A program made the translations under genes and the position numbers. Shown one piece after another: positions 8,463-17,512 of a stretch of 64,000 nt of DNA. This DNA comes from Dactylosporangium vinaceum (GTDB lineage: Bacteria > Actinomycetota > Actinomycetes > Mycobacteriales > Micromonosporaceae). The stretch's first letter is position 1; the number at the start of each line of letters is the position of its first letter. The notes under the pieces were generated by a model. It saw only the letters and a list, made by a program, of their open reading frames with translations, was not told where the DNA came from and did no database searches. The stretch covers positions 3,720,001-3,784,000 of the forward strand of contig NZ_CP061913.1 of the NCBI RefSeq assembly GCF_019904175.1, given 5' to 3'.

Positions 8463-8730
8463 TTAGGCGTAGCTGCGCGTGTAGTAGCGCAGGAGGGCCG
8501 CTGGGTCGTGGCCGAGGCGTTCGGCAACTTCGGGGATGCCGAAGCCGAGGTCGAGAAGGTCCGAGGTGAGGAGGTACCGGATCTGGTGTGACCCGATCGG
8601 GCGGACGTGGACGGCGCGCGAGGTGGTTGAACCGGTTGCTGGGGGTTGTCGGGTCGAAGAGGTGGCCAAGTCGGCCGAGGAACATGTGGCCGGAGACGAG
8701 CCACCGTCCGGCCGGCCCGAAACGCGGGCG
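8463..8730 (-). pseudogene. Tyrosine integrase, 3' remnant with frameshift
   Basis: The last 45 codons before the stop at 8463 (LTSDLLDLGFGIPEVAERLG, then HDPAALLRYYTRSYA) are the C-terminal catalytic end of a phage/AICE-type tyrosine recombinase, including the LGH and the final YY. The preceding part (FLGRLGHLFDPTTPSNRFNH) continues in another frame, so there is at least one frameshift. The N-terminal two-thirds are missing, and unrelated sequence follows before the gene at 8798. It lies 60 bases from the tRNA fragment, the usual int-att arrangement of an integrated element. Confidence 0.65.
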
Positions 8731-8797
8731 CACCCGGCCGCCACGGGCCTGCGCCGGTCGTCGCTGCCCGGCGCCGCGCACGGGTTACGGTGGCCGA

Positions 8798-9793
8798 ATG
8801 ACTGTCGATCACGCATCGGTGTTCCGGGCCGTCGAGGCCAACGGGTACGACGATGTCCGGGTCGAGTACGCGCCGCCCGCGGTCGCCCGCGTTGCGCAGG
8901 CCGCGCTCGTCCGGCTCGTCGAGGAGGCGGCCCGCGCCGCCACCGCCGACGCGCCCGGTGTCTGGGCCGAGAGTGCCCTGCCCAGTGTCGCTGGTGCCGC
9001 CGTACGGCTCAAGGACCTGTCGGGGCCGGAGGCGGTCACCGCCTGGCTCGACGCGTTCGCGGCACGGCTGCCGGGCGACGGGGCGGTCCGGGCCGTGCCG
9101 GTCGCCGTGTTGCCGGCCGGGCTCCTGCGCGGTGCCGAGCCGCGGCTGACGGCCTACCTCGCCCTCGACGGCGCGTTCACGGACGACGCGGATGAGGCCG
9201 AGCGGTGGTGCCGGCGCGCCCTGCACGGAGTCGGGGCCCGGCCACTGGTCGCCACGGGGCCGTTCTACCAAGCCGCGCCGCCCGACGCCGCCACGTACCT
9301 CGCCACCGCCCTGCACGCCGGACGGCCGGTCGAGGTCGTCGACGCCCCAGCCGCCCGGGTCGCGCTCAACCCCGACGGGCAGGTGATCCTGCAGCGGTAC
9401 ACCTGGGAGGATCTCGGTCCGGTCCGGCAGGCGCTGCTCGACGGAGCCGCCCGGACCCGGCTCGGTCTCGTCGCCGTCACGTCGGTGTGGGCGCTGGACT
9501 GGTCCGACCGCGGCCGGCTCCCGCGGCCGCCGCACGTGCCGGTCGACGCGCTCGCCCGCAACGACGCCCGGTGGGGTGGGGCGATTCCGGACGCGCACGG
9601 GCTGATGCTGCTCACGCCGGAGCACCTGCGCCGCGCGAGCGTTCCGCCGGGCTGGCGGCCGACGCCGGCGAGCGGCGGGCGGGTCCTCGTCGAGGCGCCC
9701 GACCCGCGGGCCTGGCTGCGCCCGGAGGGCCCGGACGACACGGTGCTCGCCGCCGCCCGGGCCGCCTTCGCGGGCCTGCTGAACAAAGGCTGA
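8798..9793 (+). CDS. Hypothetical protein, 331 aa
   Basis: A soluble Ala/Val/Arg-rich protein with no signal peptide or membrane segment. Motifs are YDDVRVEYAPPAVARV, AYLALDGAFTDDADEAERWC, GPFYQAAPPDAATYL, LQRYTWEDLGPVRQALLDG and NDARWGGAIPDAHGLMLLTP. I do not recognise a family, though the even coding character and GC skew mark it as a real gene. ATG 8798 is chosen because the open frame upstream crosses the antisense integrase remnant. It stands alone, 88 bases before the giant surface-protein gene. Confidence 0.7.
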   Translation: MTVDHASVFRAVEANGYDDVRVEYAPPAVARVAQAALVRLVEEAARAATADAPGVWAESALPSVAGAAVRLKDLSGPEAVTAWLDAFAARLPGDGAVRAVPVAVLPAGLLRGAEPRLTAYLALDGAFTDDADEAERWCRRALHGVGARPLVATGPFYQAAPPDAATYLATALHAGRPVEVVDAPAARVALNPDGQVILQRYTWEDLGPVRQALLDGAARTRLGLVAVTSVWALDWSDRGRLPRPPHVPVDALARNDARWGGAIPDAHGLMLLTPEHLRRASVPPGWRPTPASGGRVLVEAPDPRAWLRPEGPDDTVLAAARAAFAGLLNKG

Positions 9794-9881
9794 TCAGGTT
9801 CTGAACGCATCGACAGCGGCCGTTGCCCGAGTTGACCATCGCTGACATACTGTCCGCGCGCCGTCACGGGGGAGGGCAGTC

Positions 9882-12800
9882 TTGAACGCCTGTCGAAATG
9901 TTTTGATCTTCGTATTGTCGATCTCCTTGATCGTCACCAACCAGCAGACAGACGCACTCGCGGGGCCACCGGCCGGATCGCCCACGGCGGTGTCGGCGGC
10001 CGCCGCGCAAGCCCAGGCCCAGGCCCAGGCCCGATCCGAGCGGCAGTCCCCGCCGTCGGGGCAGGCGCGCGGTGCCGCCGTCCCCGGTGCGACGCCCCCG
10101 GCGACCAGCCTCGCGCCCCCGCCGGCGGCCGGGCAGCCGGGTGCGGAGGCGCTCGCCGCCTGCCCGCCGAACAGCAACGACGCGTCGGTGCCGGTCAACG
10201 GCGGCGCGCAGTGCATCGCCGAGCACCTGACGTCGACCCGGTGGAGCCTCGGCTATGCCTGGAATCCGGTCACCCAGACCTACACCGGCGTCCCGTGCGT
10301 GAAGGACCCCCGCGCGCTCGTCCCGAACGCGGTCTACAAGATCCAGGACTGCCGGCCGTACGGGCTGCAGGCCGAGGGCACCGCCCAGGCCCGGGTCGTC
10401 GCCCAGCTCAACGCGGCCGGCGTCTACGGCGACAGCTCGGCGAGCGGGATCACGCCGAACCTGCAGTGGGAGACCACCGTCCCGGGCGCCAGCGGGCGGC
10501 CCGATCTCGTGCTCTACGACCGTAACAACGCCGCCGGCCAGGTCGGCCTGGTCGAGATGAAGGGCACCTGGAGCAACGACAACCCGCTCACCGAGGTCAA
10601 GGCGTACGTGACGGCCTGGCCCGCGGGCACGCGGCCGGTGGTCCGCCAGCACTTCGCCACGCCGATCAACGACACGTTCCAGGTGGAGCTCGACCCCGCC
10701 TGCAAGGACGACCCCGCGGTGCACTCGAAGTACCTGTTCCACACCTACAGCGACCCGGTCAACGACGGCGTCATCTGGGTCGACAAGGCATTCCAGCCGT
10801 GCCCGGACCGCAAGAAGCAGAACCAGACCGAGGGCGACGCGCTGGCAGACGGCTACGCGGGCACGATCGGCGCCGATACCGACCACAACGGCATCGACGA
10901 CATGTGGGACACCGTCAAGGCCCACACGGACCTGTGGATGGTCGGCGGCGAGATCCCGGTGATCGCCTTCGTCGCACTGCAGCAGCCGGTGAAGGTGTAC
11001 CTCAGCCGCCAGGCCCTCTACGCGCTGGAGGAGGGGCTGGCCGGGCTGTCCGACGAGGCGGTCGAGGCCGCCTGGCGAAGTATCGTGCAGAACCTACCGG
11101 ACGTGTTCGCCTCGTCGGAGGCGGCGATCCTGGCCGGAGACGGCGCCGCCGCCGGCCTGGACGCGGGCGAGCTGCTCGTGGCCGAGGCGATCCTCGCCGA
11201 CACCGAGGTCGGCGCGGTCACGCTGTCGTTCGCGGTCACCGCCGGGCTCGTGGCCATCGCGATTGTCGCCGTGATCGCCCTGATCTACCTGCTGTACAAG
11301 TGGGGCGCGTTCGGCGACCCGCACATGGCCACCCTCGACGGGCTGTCCTACGATCTGCAGGCCGTCGGCGAGTTCCACCTGCTCAAGGCGCCCAGCCTGG
11401 GCCTGGACGTGCAGGCCCGCTTCACCGCGCTGTCCGGCACGACGACGATATCCATGCCCGCCACCTTGGCCCTGTCCGTCAACGGGACCTGGGTCGAGCT
11501 CGGCGCGGACGGCAGCGCGGTCGTCAACGGCCAGCCACTGCCGGCGACGCAGGCCCTCACCGACCTCGGCAACGGCGCGACGCTCGCCCGCCACGGCGGC
11601 ACGTCGATCGTCTCGCTCGGCGCCTCCAAGGCCCAGGTCGTGTTCGACCGGCGCCGGATCGGCTTCAGCATCCCGTCCGGCATCGCCACCACCGGCCTGC
11701 TCGGCAACCACGACGGCGTGCCCGGCAACGACCTGGCCCTGGCCGACGGCACCCCGCTGGGCACGGCGACGCCCGAGGTCATCCACGGCCCGTTCGCCGA
11801 CTCCTGGCGCGTCACCAACAGCGACTCGCTGTTCAGCTACGGCGAGGACCAGGACACCGCCACCTTCACCGATCATGCGTTCCCGTCCAACGTGGTGTCG
11901 CTGGACAACTTCCCGGCCAGCGACCAGGACATCGCCCGGCAGACCTGCAACAGCCACAACGTGCCCGCCGGGCCGCAGTTCGACGCCTGCATGCTCGACG
12001 TGATCCAGACCGGTGACGCCGCCTACGCCGACACCGCGGCCGCGGTCACCACGTTCCTGCAGGACGTGTCGGCCCACGGCGTGGACGCCGGCGGGGACGT
12101 CGCCGAGTCCTTCGACGGCGCCGTGGCCCGCAACTTCCGGCCGAGCAGCATCGAGACCATCGGCGGTGGCAAGGCGGCCGGCCCGGTGTTCGACGGCAGC
12201 GGGTACAGCTTCACCGTGCCGTCCGTGCCGAACCACTCGGGCGTCACCGTCGCTTTCGACGTCTACGCCGTTGGGCTCACCGCGGCCAACGCCGAGAACC
12301 AGCACCTCACCGTCACCGTCGGCGCGCCCGCCACCACGGCGGTCGTCGCGTTCACCCCGTCGGCGGCGACCGTCTCGTCCGGGCCGGCGACGGTGACCGC
12401 GCTCGGCTCCGGTACGACACCGCAGGGTGCGGCCTACCAGAAGTACCACGTGAGCATGACGGCGCCGCAGTACCAGCCGGAGCTCAGCGTGCAGCTGGCC
12501 CCGTCCGGTTTCCGCGGGCTCATCGGCAGCAGCATGGCGCTGGACACCATCACCGCGCACGTCACGCTGGTGCCGGCGCAGACCTTCGCGGCGAGCCTGC
12601 CGCTCACGGTCGCCCCGGGGACCATTAACGGCACCACGGCCGCGGGCGCCGGCTCTCTGGAGACCACCGGCTCGGCCGACGTCTACTCCTTCACCGTCGC
12701 CACCGCCGCCACCCACCTCGGCCTCGCGATGTCCGGCTGCCCCACCGGCAGCGGGCCGGCGCCGAGCTGGCGGCTGCAGCGGGCCAACGGCTCGACCATC

Positions 12801-15800
12801 GCCTCCGGCGGCTGCGGCGGGCAGAGCCTCGCCGCGCTCGATGCCGGCTCCTACACGCTCACCGTCACCGGGCCGGGGGCGATCGGCACCTACAGCCTCA
12901 GCGTCGAGGCGCCGCAGACCTTCGCGGTGTCGGTGCCGCTGACCGTGGCGGTGAACAGCGTCAACGGCACGGCGACCACGGGTGCCGGCCGGTTCGAGAC
13001 CGCCGCCTCGCAGGATGCCTACACGTTCACCGTGCCGACGGGCGGGCGGCCGCTCGCGGTGAGCCTGCGCTCGTGCCCCGCCACCGGCTACTGGACGCCC
13101 GCGAACTGGCGGCTCATCGACACCGCCACCCAGCGCGTCGTGGACAGCGGCGGGTGCTACTACGACGACCTGGGACTGCTCCCCGCCGGCAACTACCAAC
13201 TGCTGGTCTCCGCCGACGGTACCGCCGGTTCCTACACGGTGGACCTGGTGTCCCCGGAGACGTTCGCGGTGAGCACGCCGATGAAGGTCACCGCGAACAC
13301 GGTCAACGGCACGGCCACCGCCGGCGCCGGCACCTTCGAGACCAGCGCGTCACAGGACATCTACACGTTCACCGTCGCCGGCGGCGGGGCGAGCCTCAAC
13401 CTCAACGTGTCCGCCTGCCCGACCCAGACGATCACGTACCTCGGCTGGAAGCTGCTGGACAGCACCGGCGCGCGGCTGACGTACGGCGGCTGCGGCTACA
13501 GCAACCTGCCGGTCCTCGCCGCCGGCACCTACCGGCTGGTGTTCGACGCCGGCGGCCTGGCCGGCACCTACGCGGCGAACCTCGAGGCGCCCCAGACCTT
13601 CGCGGTGGCGCTCCCGCTGATCGTCGCGTCCGGCACCGTCAACGGCACCGCGACCGCGGGCGCCGGCAGCTTCGAGACGACCGCGTCGCAGGACGTCTAC
13701 GCGTTCACCGTCGGCGCGGGCGGAGCGGCCGTCAACCTGAACGTCTCCGCCTGCCCGACGCAGATCATCAGCTACCTGCGCTGGAAACTGCTCGACAGTG
13801 CCGGCGCCACGGTCAAGAGCGGCGGCTGCTCGACCTACGCGCTCGGCGCACCGGCCGCGGGCGACTACCGGCTCGTGGTGGACGCGGGCGGGCTCGCCGG
13901 CCCGTACGCACTGAGCCTGGTCGCCAGCCAGTCGTTCCCGGCCACGACGCCGCTGGCGGTCAGCGCCGGCACGGTGAACGGCACCGCCACCCCCGGCGCG
14001 GGCACCCTGGAGACGGCGGCGTCGCAGGACGTGTACACGTTCACCGTCGCCGCGGGCGGGCAGAGCCTGAACCTCAACGTCAGCTCCTGTCCGACGCAGA
14101 CGATCACGTACCTGCACTGGACCCTGTTCAACAGCGCCGGCACGACAATCAAGTCGGGCGGTTGCGGCTACTCCAACCTCGGCCTGCTCCCGGCGGGCGC
14201 CTACCAGCTCGCGGTCGGCGCCGGGGGCCTCGCGGGCACCTACGCGCTGGCCCTGGAGGCGCCGCAGACGTTCGCGGTGAGCCTGCCGTTGACGGTCACG
14301 GCAAACACTGTCAACGGCACGGTGACGGCGGGCGCCGGGAGGTTCGAGACGACGGCGTCGCAGGACGTGTACAGCCTGACGGTCCCGACCGGCGGGCAGA
14401 ACCTGAGCGTCACCGTCGCGGCCTGCCCGACGCAGACGATCTCCTATCTGGCCTGGAAGCTGCTGGACAGCACCGGGGCGACGGTCAAGTCGGGCGGCTG
14501 CAGCGCGTACAACCTGGGCGTGATCCCGGCGGGCGCCTACCGGCTGGTCGTCGACTCCGGCGGCCTGTCCGGCAACTACACGATCACCGCCGAGGCCGCC
14601 CAGGCGTTCGCGGTGACGGTGCCGCTGAAGGTCTCCGCAGACACGGTCAACGGCTCGGCGGCGACCGGCGCGGGCAAGATGGAGACGGCGGCGTCGCAGG
14701 ACATCTACACGTTCACGGTCCCGTCCGGTGGGCTGAGCCTGAACATCAGCGTCGGCTCGTGCCCGACGCAGACGATCACGTACCTCGGCTGGAAGCTGCT
14801 GGACAGCACCGGGGCGACTGTCAAGAACGGCGGCTGCGGCTTCTACAACCTCGGTGCCGTCCCCGCCGGCGACTACCGGCTCGCGGTCAGCTCCGGCGGT
14901 CTCGCTGGGACCTACGCGCTGGCGCTCGAGGCGCCGCAGTCCTTCGCGGTGACGCTGCCGCTGACGGTCGCGGCGAACACGGTCAACGGTGCGGCGGTGA
15001 CGGGCGCCGGGAGGTTCGAGACGACGGCGTCGCAGGATGTGTACAGCCTGACGGTCCCGACCGGCGGGCAGAGCCTCTACCTGACGGTCGGCGCGTGCCC
15101 GACGCAGACGATCACGTACCTCGGCTGGAAGCTGCTCGACAGCACCGGGGCGACCGTCAAGAACGGCGGCTGCAGCGCGTACAACCTGGGCGTGATCCCG
15201 GCCGGCGCCTACCAGCTGGTCGTCAGCTCCGGTGGCCTGGCCGGCACGTACACGGTCGCCGCCGAGGCCGCGCAGTCCTTCGCGGTGACGGTGCCGCTGG
15301 CGGTGTCCGCGGACACGGTCAACGGCGCGGGGGTCGTGGGCGCCGGTCGGATGGAGACGGCGGCCTCGCAGGACATCTACACGTTCACCGTGCCGTCCGG
15401 CGGGCAGAACCTGAACATCAGCGCCGGCACGTGCCCGACGCAGACGATCTCCTACCTGGGCTGGAAGCTGGTGAACAGCGCCGGCGCGACGGTCAAGTCG
15501 GGTGGTTGCGACTACTACAACCTCGGCCTGGTCCCGGCGGGCGCCTATCAGCTCGTGGTCGCCGCGGGCGGTCTCGCCGGCCCGTACTCGCTCAACGTCG
15601 AGGCGTCGCAGTCCTTCGCGGTGACACTGCCACTGACGGCGTCGGCGAACACCATCAACGGCGTGGCCGTCACGGGGGCCGGAAAGTTCGAGACGAAGGC
15701 GTCGCAGGACGTGTACACCTTCACGGTGCCGGCCGGCGGGCAGAACCTGAACGTGACGGCCGCCGCGTGCCCGACGCAGACGATCTCCTACCTGGGCTGG

Positions 15801-16619
15801 AAGCTGCTGGACAGCACCGGGGCGACCGTCAAGTCCGGCAGCTGCAGCGCGTATGACGTGGGCCTGGTCCCGGCGGGCGCCTACCGGCTGGTCGTCGACT
15901 CCGGCGGCCTGGCCGGCACCTACACGCTGAACGTCGAGGCGTCTCAGTCCTTTGCGGTGAGCCTGCCGCTGACTGCGACGGCGAACACGGTCAACGGTGC
16001 GTCGGTGACGGGGGCCGGGAAGTTCGAGACGGCCGCGTCGCAGGACATCTACACCTTCACGGTGCCGTCCGGCGGGTTGAGCCTGAACATCAGCGTCGGC
16101 TCGTGCCCGACGCAGACGATCTCCTACCTGGGCTGGAAGCTGCTGGACAGCACCGGGGCGACCGTCAAGTCCGGCAGCTGCAGCGCGTACAACCTCGGCG
16201 TCATCCCGGCCGGCGCCTACAAGCTCGCGGTCAGCTCCGGTGGCCTCGCCGGCACCTATGCGCTGGCGCTGGACCTGCCCCAGACGTTCGCCGGCGCGCT
16301 GCCGCTGACCGTCTCGGCCAACACCGTCAACGGCGCGGCCGCCTCGGGTGCCGGGAAGTTCGAGACGACCGCGGCGCAGGACGTCTACACGCTGGCCGTG
16401 CCCAGCGGCGGCCAGGCGCTCACCGTGATCCTGAGCGGCTGCCCGACCCAGACCATCACGTACGGGCACTGGCGGCTGCTGGACGGCACGGGAACCCAGG
16501 TGAAGTCGGGGAGCTGCTCGACGTACAACGTCGGCACCATCGCGGCGGGCAGCTACACGCTCGTCGTGGACGCCGGAGGGCTCGCCGGGACGTACGCCCT
16601 GACCGTCCGGCCCACCTGA
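9882..16619 (+). CDS. Giant surface protein: nuclease-like region, TM, VWD domain, 12 repeats
   Basis: A 2245-aa protein. Residues 1-27 look like a short signal peptide ending ALA; an Ala/Gln-rich spacer follows. Residues about 150-260 carry a PD (207-208)...EMK (225-227) pattern like PD-(D/E)XK nucleases. A hydrophobic helix spans about 446-474 (VTAGLVAIAIVAVIALIYLL). A von Willebrand type D domain starts at GDPHMATLDG (478) and includes TGLLGNHDG (about 606). From about residue 900 to the end there are 12 tandem repeats of about 112 aa with a FAVSLPL/TVNG/GAG/ETAASQDVYTFTV core and a CPTQ...GGC cysteine pair, resembling PPC-type modules. The role is probably cell-surface adhesion or binding. 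The nuclease-like reading is inference. Confidence 0.8.
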   Translation: MNACRNVLIFVLSISLIVTNQQTDALAGPPAGSPTAVSAAAAQAQAQAQARSERQSPPSGQARGAAVPGATPPATSLAPPPAAGQPGAEALAACPPNSNDASVPVNGGAQCIAEHLTSTRWSLGYAWNPVTQTYTGVPCVKDPRALVPNAVYKIQDCRPYGLQAEGTAQARVVAQLNAAGVYGDSSASGITPNLQWETTVPGASGRPDLVLYDRNNAAGQVGLVEMKGTWSNDNPLTEVKAYVTAWPAGTRPVVRQHFATPINDTFQVELDPACKDDPAVHSKYLFHTYSDPVNDGVIWVDKAFQPCPDRKKQNQTEGDALADGYAGTIGADTDHNGIDDMWDTVKAHTDLWMVGGEIPVIAFVALQQPVKVYLSRQALYALEEGLAGLSDEAVEAAWRSIVQNLPDVFASSEAAILAGDGAAAGLDAGELLVAEAILADTEVGAVTLSFAVTAGLVAIAIVAVIALIYLLYKWGAFGDPHMATLDGLSYDLQAVGEFHLLKAPSLGLDVQARFTALSGTTTISMPATLALSVNGTWVELGADGSAVVNGQPLPATQALTDLGNGATLARHGGTSIVSLGASKAQVVFDRRRIGFSIPSGIATTGLLGNHDGVPGNDLALADGTPLGTATPEVIHGPFADSWRVTNSDSLFSYGEDQDTATFTDHAFPSNVVSLDNFPASDQDIARQTCNSHNVPAGPQFDACMLDVIQTGDAAYADTAAAVTTFLQDVSAHGVDAGGDVAESFDGAVARNFRPSSIETIGGGKAAGPVFDGSGYSFTVPSVPNHSGVTVAFDVYAVGLTAANAENQHLTVTVGAPATTAVVAFTPSAATVSSGPATVTALGSGTTPQGAAYQKYHVSMTAPQYQPELSVQLAPSGFRGLIGSSMALDTITAHVTLVPAQTFAASLPLTVAPGTINGTTAAGAGSLETTGSADVYSFTVATAATHLGLAMSGCPTGSGPAPSWRLQRANGSTIASGGCGGQSLAALDAGSYTLTVTGPGAIGTYSLSVEAPQTFAVSVPLTVAVNSVNGTATTGAGRFETAASQDAYTFTVPTGGRPLAVSLRSCPATGYWTPANWRLIDTATQRVVDSGGCYYDDLGLLPAGNYQLLVSADGTAGSYTVDLVSPETFAVSTPMKVTANTVNGTATAGAGTFETSASQDIYTFTVAGGGASLNLNVSACPTQTITYLGWKLLDSTGARLTYGGCGYSNLPVLAAGTYRLVFDAGGLAGTYAANLEAPQTFAVALPLIVASGTVNGTATAGAGSFETTASQDVYAFTVGAGGAAVNLNVSACPTQIISYLRWKLLDSAGATVKSGGCSTYALGAPAAGDYRLVVDAGGLAGPYALSLVASQSFPATTPLAVSAGTVNGTATPGAGTLETAASQDVYTFTVAAGGQSLNLNVSSCPTQTITYLHWTLFNSAGTTIKSGGCGYSNLGLLPAGAYQLAVGAGGLAGTYALALEAPQTFAVSLPLTVTANTVNGTVTAGAGRFETTASQDVYSLTVPTGGQNLSVTVAACPTQTISYLAWKLLDSTGATVKSGGCSAYNLGVIPAGAYRLVVDSGGLSGNYTITAEAAQAFAVTVPLKVSADTVNGSAATGAGKMETAASQDIYTFTVPSGGLSLNISVGSCPTQTITYLGWKLLDSTGATVKNGGCGFYNLGAVPAGDYRLAVSSGGLAGTYALALEAPQSFAVTLPLTVAANTVNGAAVTGAGRFETTASQDVYSLTVPTGGQSLYLTVGACPTQTITYLGWKLLDSTGATVKNGGCSAYNLGVIPAGAYQLVVSSGGLAGTYTVAAEAAQSFAVTVPLAVSADTVNGAGVVGAGRMETAASQDIYTFTVPSGGQNLNISAGTCPTQTISYLGWKLVNSAGATVKSGGCDYYNLGLVPAGAYQLVVAAGGLAGPYSLNVEASQSFAVTLPLTASANTINGVAVTGAGKFETKASQDVYTFTVPAGGQNLNVTAAACPTQTISYLGWKLLDSTGATVKSGSCSAYDVGLVPAGAYRLVVDSGGLAGTYTLNVEASQSFAVSLPLTATANTVNGASVTGAGKFETAASQDIYTFTVPSGGLSLNISVGSCPTQTISYLGWKLLDSTGATVKSGSCSAYNLGVIPAGAYKLAVSSGGLAGTYALALDLPQTFAGALPLTVSANTVNGAAASGAGKFETTAAQDVYTLAVPSGGQALTVILSGCPTQTITYGHWRLLDGTGTQVKSGSCSTYNVGTIAAGSYTLVVDAGGLAGTYALTVRPT
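12579..16616 (+). repeat. 12 tandem ~336-bp coding repeats
   Basis: Twelve in-frame units of about 336 bp encode the PPC-like modules of the surface protein. Units 6-11 are the most alike, with long near-identical DNA runs, which suggests recent expansion by unequal crossing-over. Units 1-2 are the most diverged. Confidence 0.85.
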
Positions 16620-16636
16620 CCGGAGGCCGCGGTCAG
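16616..16636 (+). terminator. Hairpin at end of surface-protein gene
   Basis: CTGACC-GGAGGCCGC-GGTCAG forms a six-pair stem with a nine-base loop overlapping the stop codon. There is no U-run, as is usual in actinomycetes. Confidence 0.4.
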
Positions 16637-16960
16637 CCCCGGGCCGCGACATCCGGCGCACGGTGAAGCCGAACAGGACCGTGAGCACGCCGACGATCGC
16701 CATGCGGGCCGGGGCGGTGCCAGTGACCGGCAGCATGGCATCGGCGGTCGGCGTGTACCTGGCGGATGCGGTCTGGCCGTAGGCGTCGACGACCTGGTAG
16801 GTGATGGGGTCTGCCGTGCCGGTGACGGCGACGGTGGCGAGGGCGTGAAGGTCAGCACGCCGCCGTCCGTGACGACCGGTGTGACCTGCTGGCGGTCGGT
16901 GCCCTTGCCTGGTGCTGGCGAGCGGGCCGGCGGGTGCCGGTGCGGCCGAGGCCGCGACGG
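16637..16960 (-). pseudogene. LPVTG cell-wall-anchored protein, 3' remnant
   Basis: Minus-strand reading gives a beta-domain tail (ITYQVVDAYGQTASARYTPT), then AMLPVTG, a hydrophobic stretch (MAIVGVLTVLFGF) and basic VRRMSR. This is a complete sortase sorting signal. The preceding coding (QQVTPVVTDGGVLTFTP) lies in another frame near 16845, so there is a frameshift, and the frame has no stop codon of its own, running into the antisense of the surface-protein gene. Only about 100 codons survive. It was probably a larger surface protein with Ig-like repeats. Confidence 0.6.
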
Positions 16961-17512
16961 TTCCAGGAGGAGCGCGGCGTCGGCGCAACAGTCGCGCGCG
17001 GATGGCCGCGAGGCGACGTCGATGCGGTACTGCTCATGAACGACGCGGTGGCGGCCGTCGTCGACCGGTACGCGGTCGACGGAGCCCCGCACTGGCATGA
17101 CGTCTGGCAGCTCGTCTCCGCAGGCGCTCGTTGACCAGGTCAGTGCGGTGGAGGAGACCGACTTGGAGCGAGAGCGCTGGCGGCCCCTGGCCAGGCCGTA
17201 CTCGGCACCTCGTCGGCGGCCGGGTGGCAGGCGGCCCGTAGGACGTCGTAGGCCAGCCGGCACACCCGATCGTGTGGATCTTCGGGCTGCGCCTGAGGGA
17301 GTGACTGGTGGCTCGGCTCCGCGGGACTTTGGACGCTTCTGCAACCGTGCGGGATTGAGCACGCTGAGCGCTGTGGGTGACTCGAATGCGATGCGGCCGG
17401 CCCATCGGATGCCGGTGACAGCGATCGTGCTGACGGCGGTGACGGCCGCGACCGGCGCGCTGCTGCGGCGACCGTCCGCGATCGCCGTCCAGCCCGGGAC
17501 GGGGGCGCGGCC
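16961..17512. other. Unassigned stretch, possibly gene remains
   Basis: No intact gene is supported. A plus-strand frame at 17010-17130 (DAVLLMNDAVAAVVDRYAVD) has protein-like composition but no start, family or neighbour support. Together with the adjacent LPVTG remnant, the region looks like decayed coding sequence. Confidence 0.4.

Noticed and set aside
8372..8470. A functional tRNA-Arg(CCG)
   Set aside because: An anticodon-like loop can be drawn, but no D-arm or 5' acceptor strand is present and the variable region has the wrong length.
13000..16600. Possible CRISPR or satellite array from regular spacing
   Set aside because: The period is about 336 bp, in frame and diverged at silent sites. 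These are protein-domain repeats.
10799..16988. Long open frames of 400-1200 codons on both strands inside the giant surface-protein gene
   Set aside because: They are Arg/Pro/Gly-rich shadows caused by high GC and the repeated coding sequence. They have no starts with ribosome sites and no known domains, while the plus-strand 2245-aa frame has clear domains.
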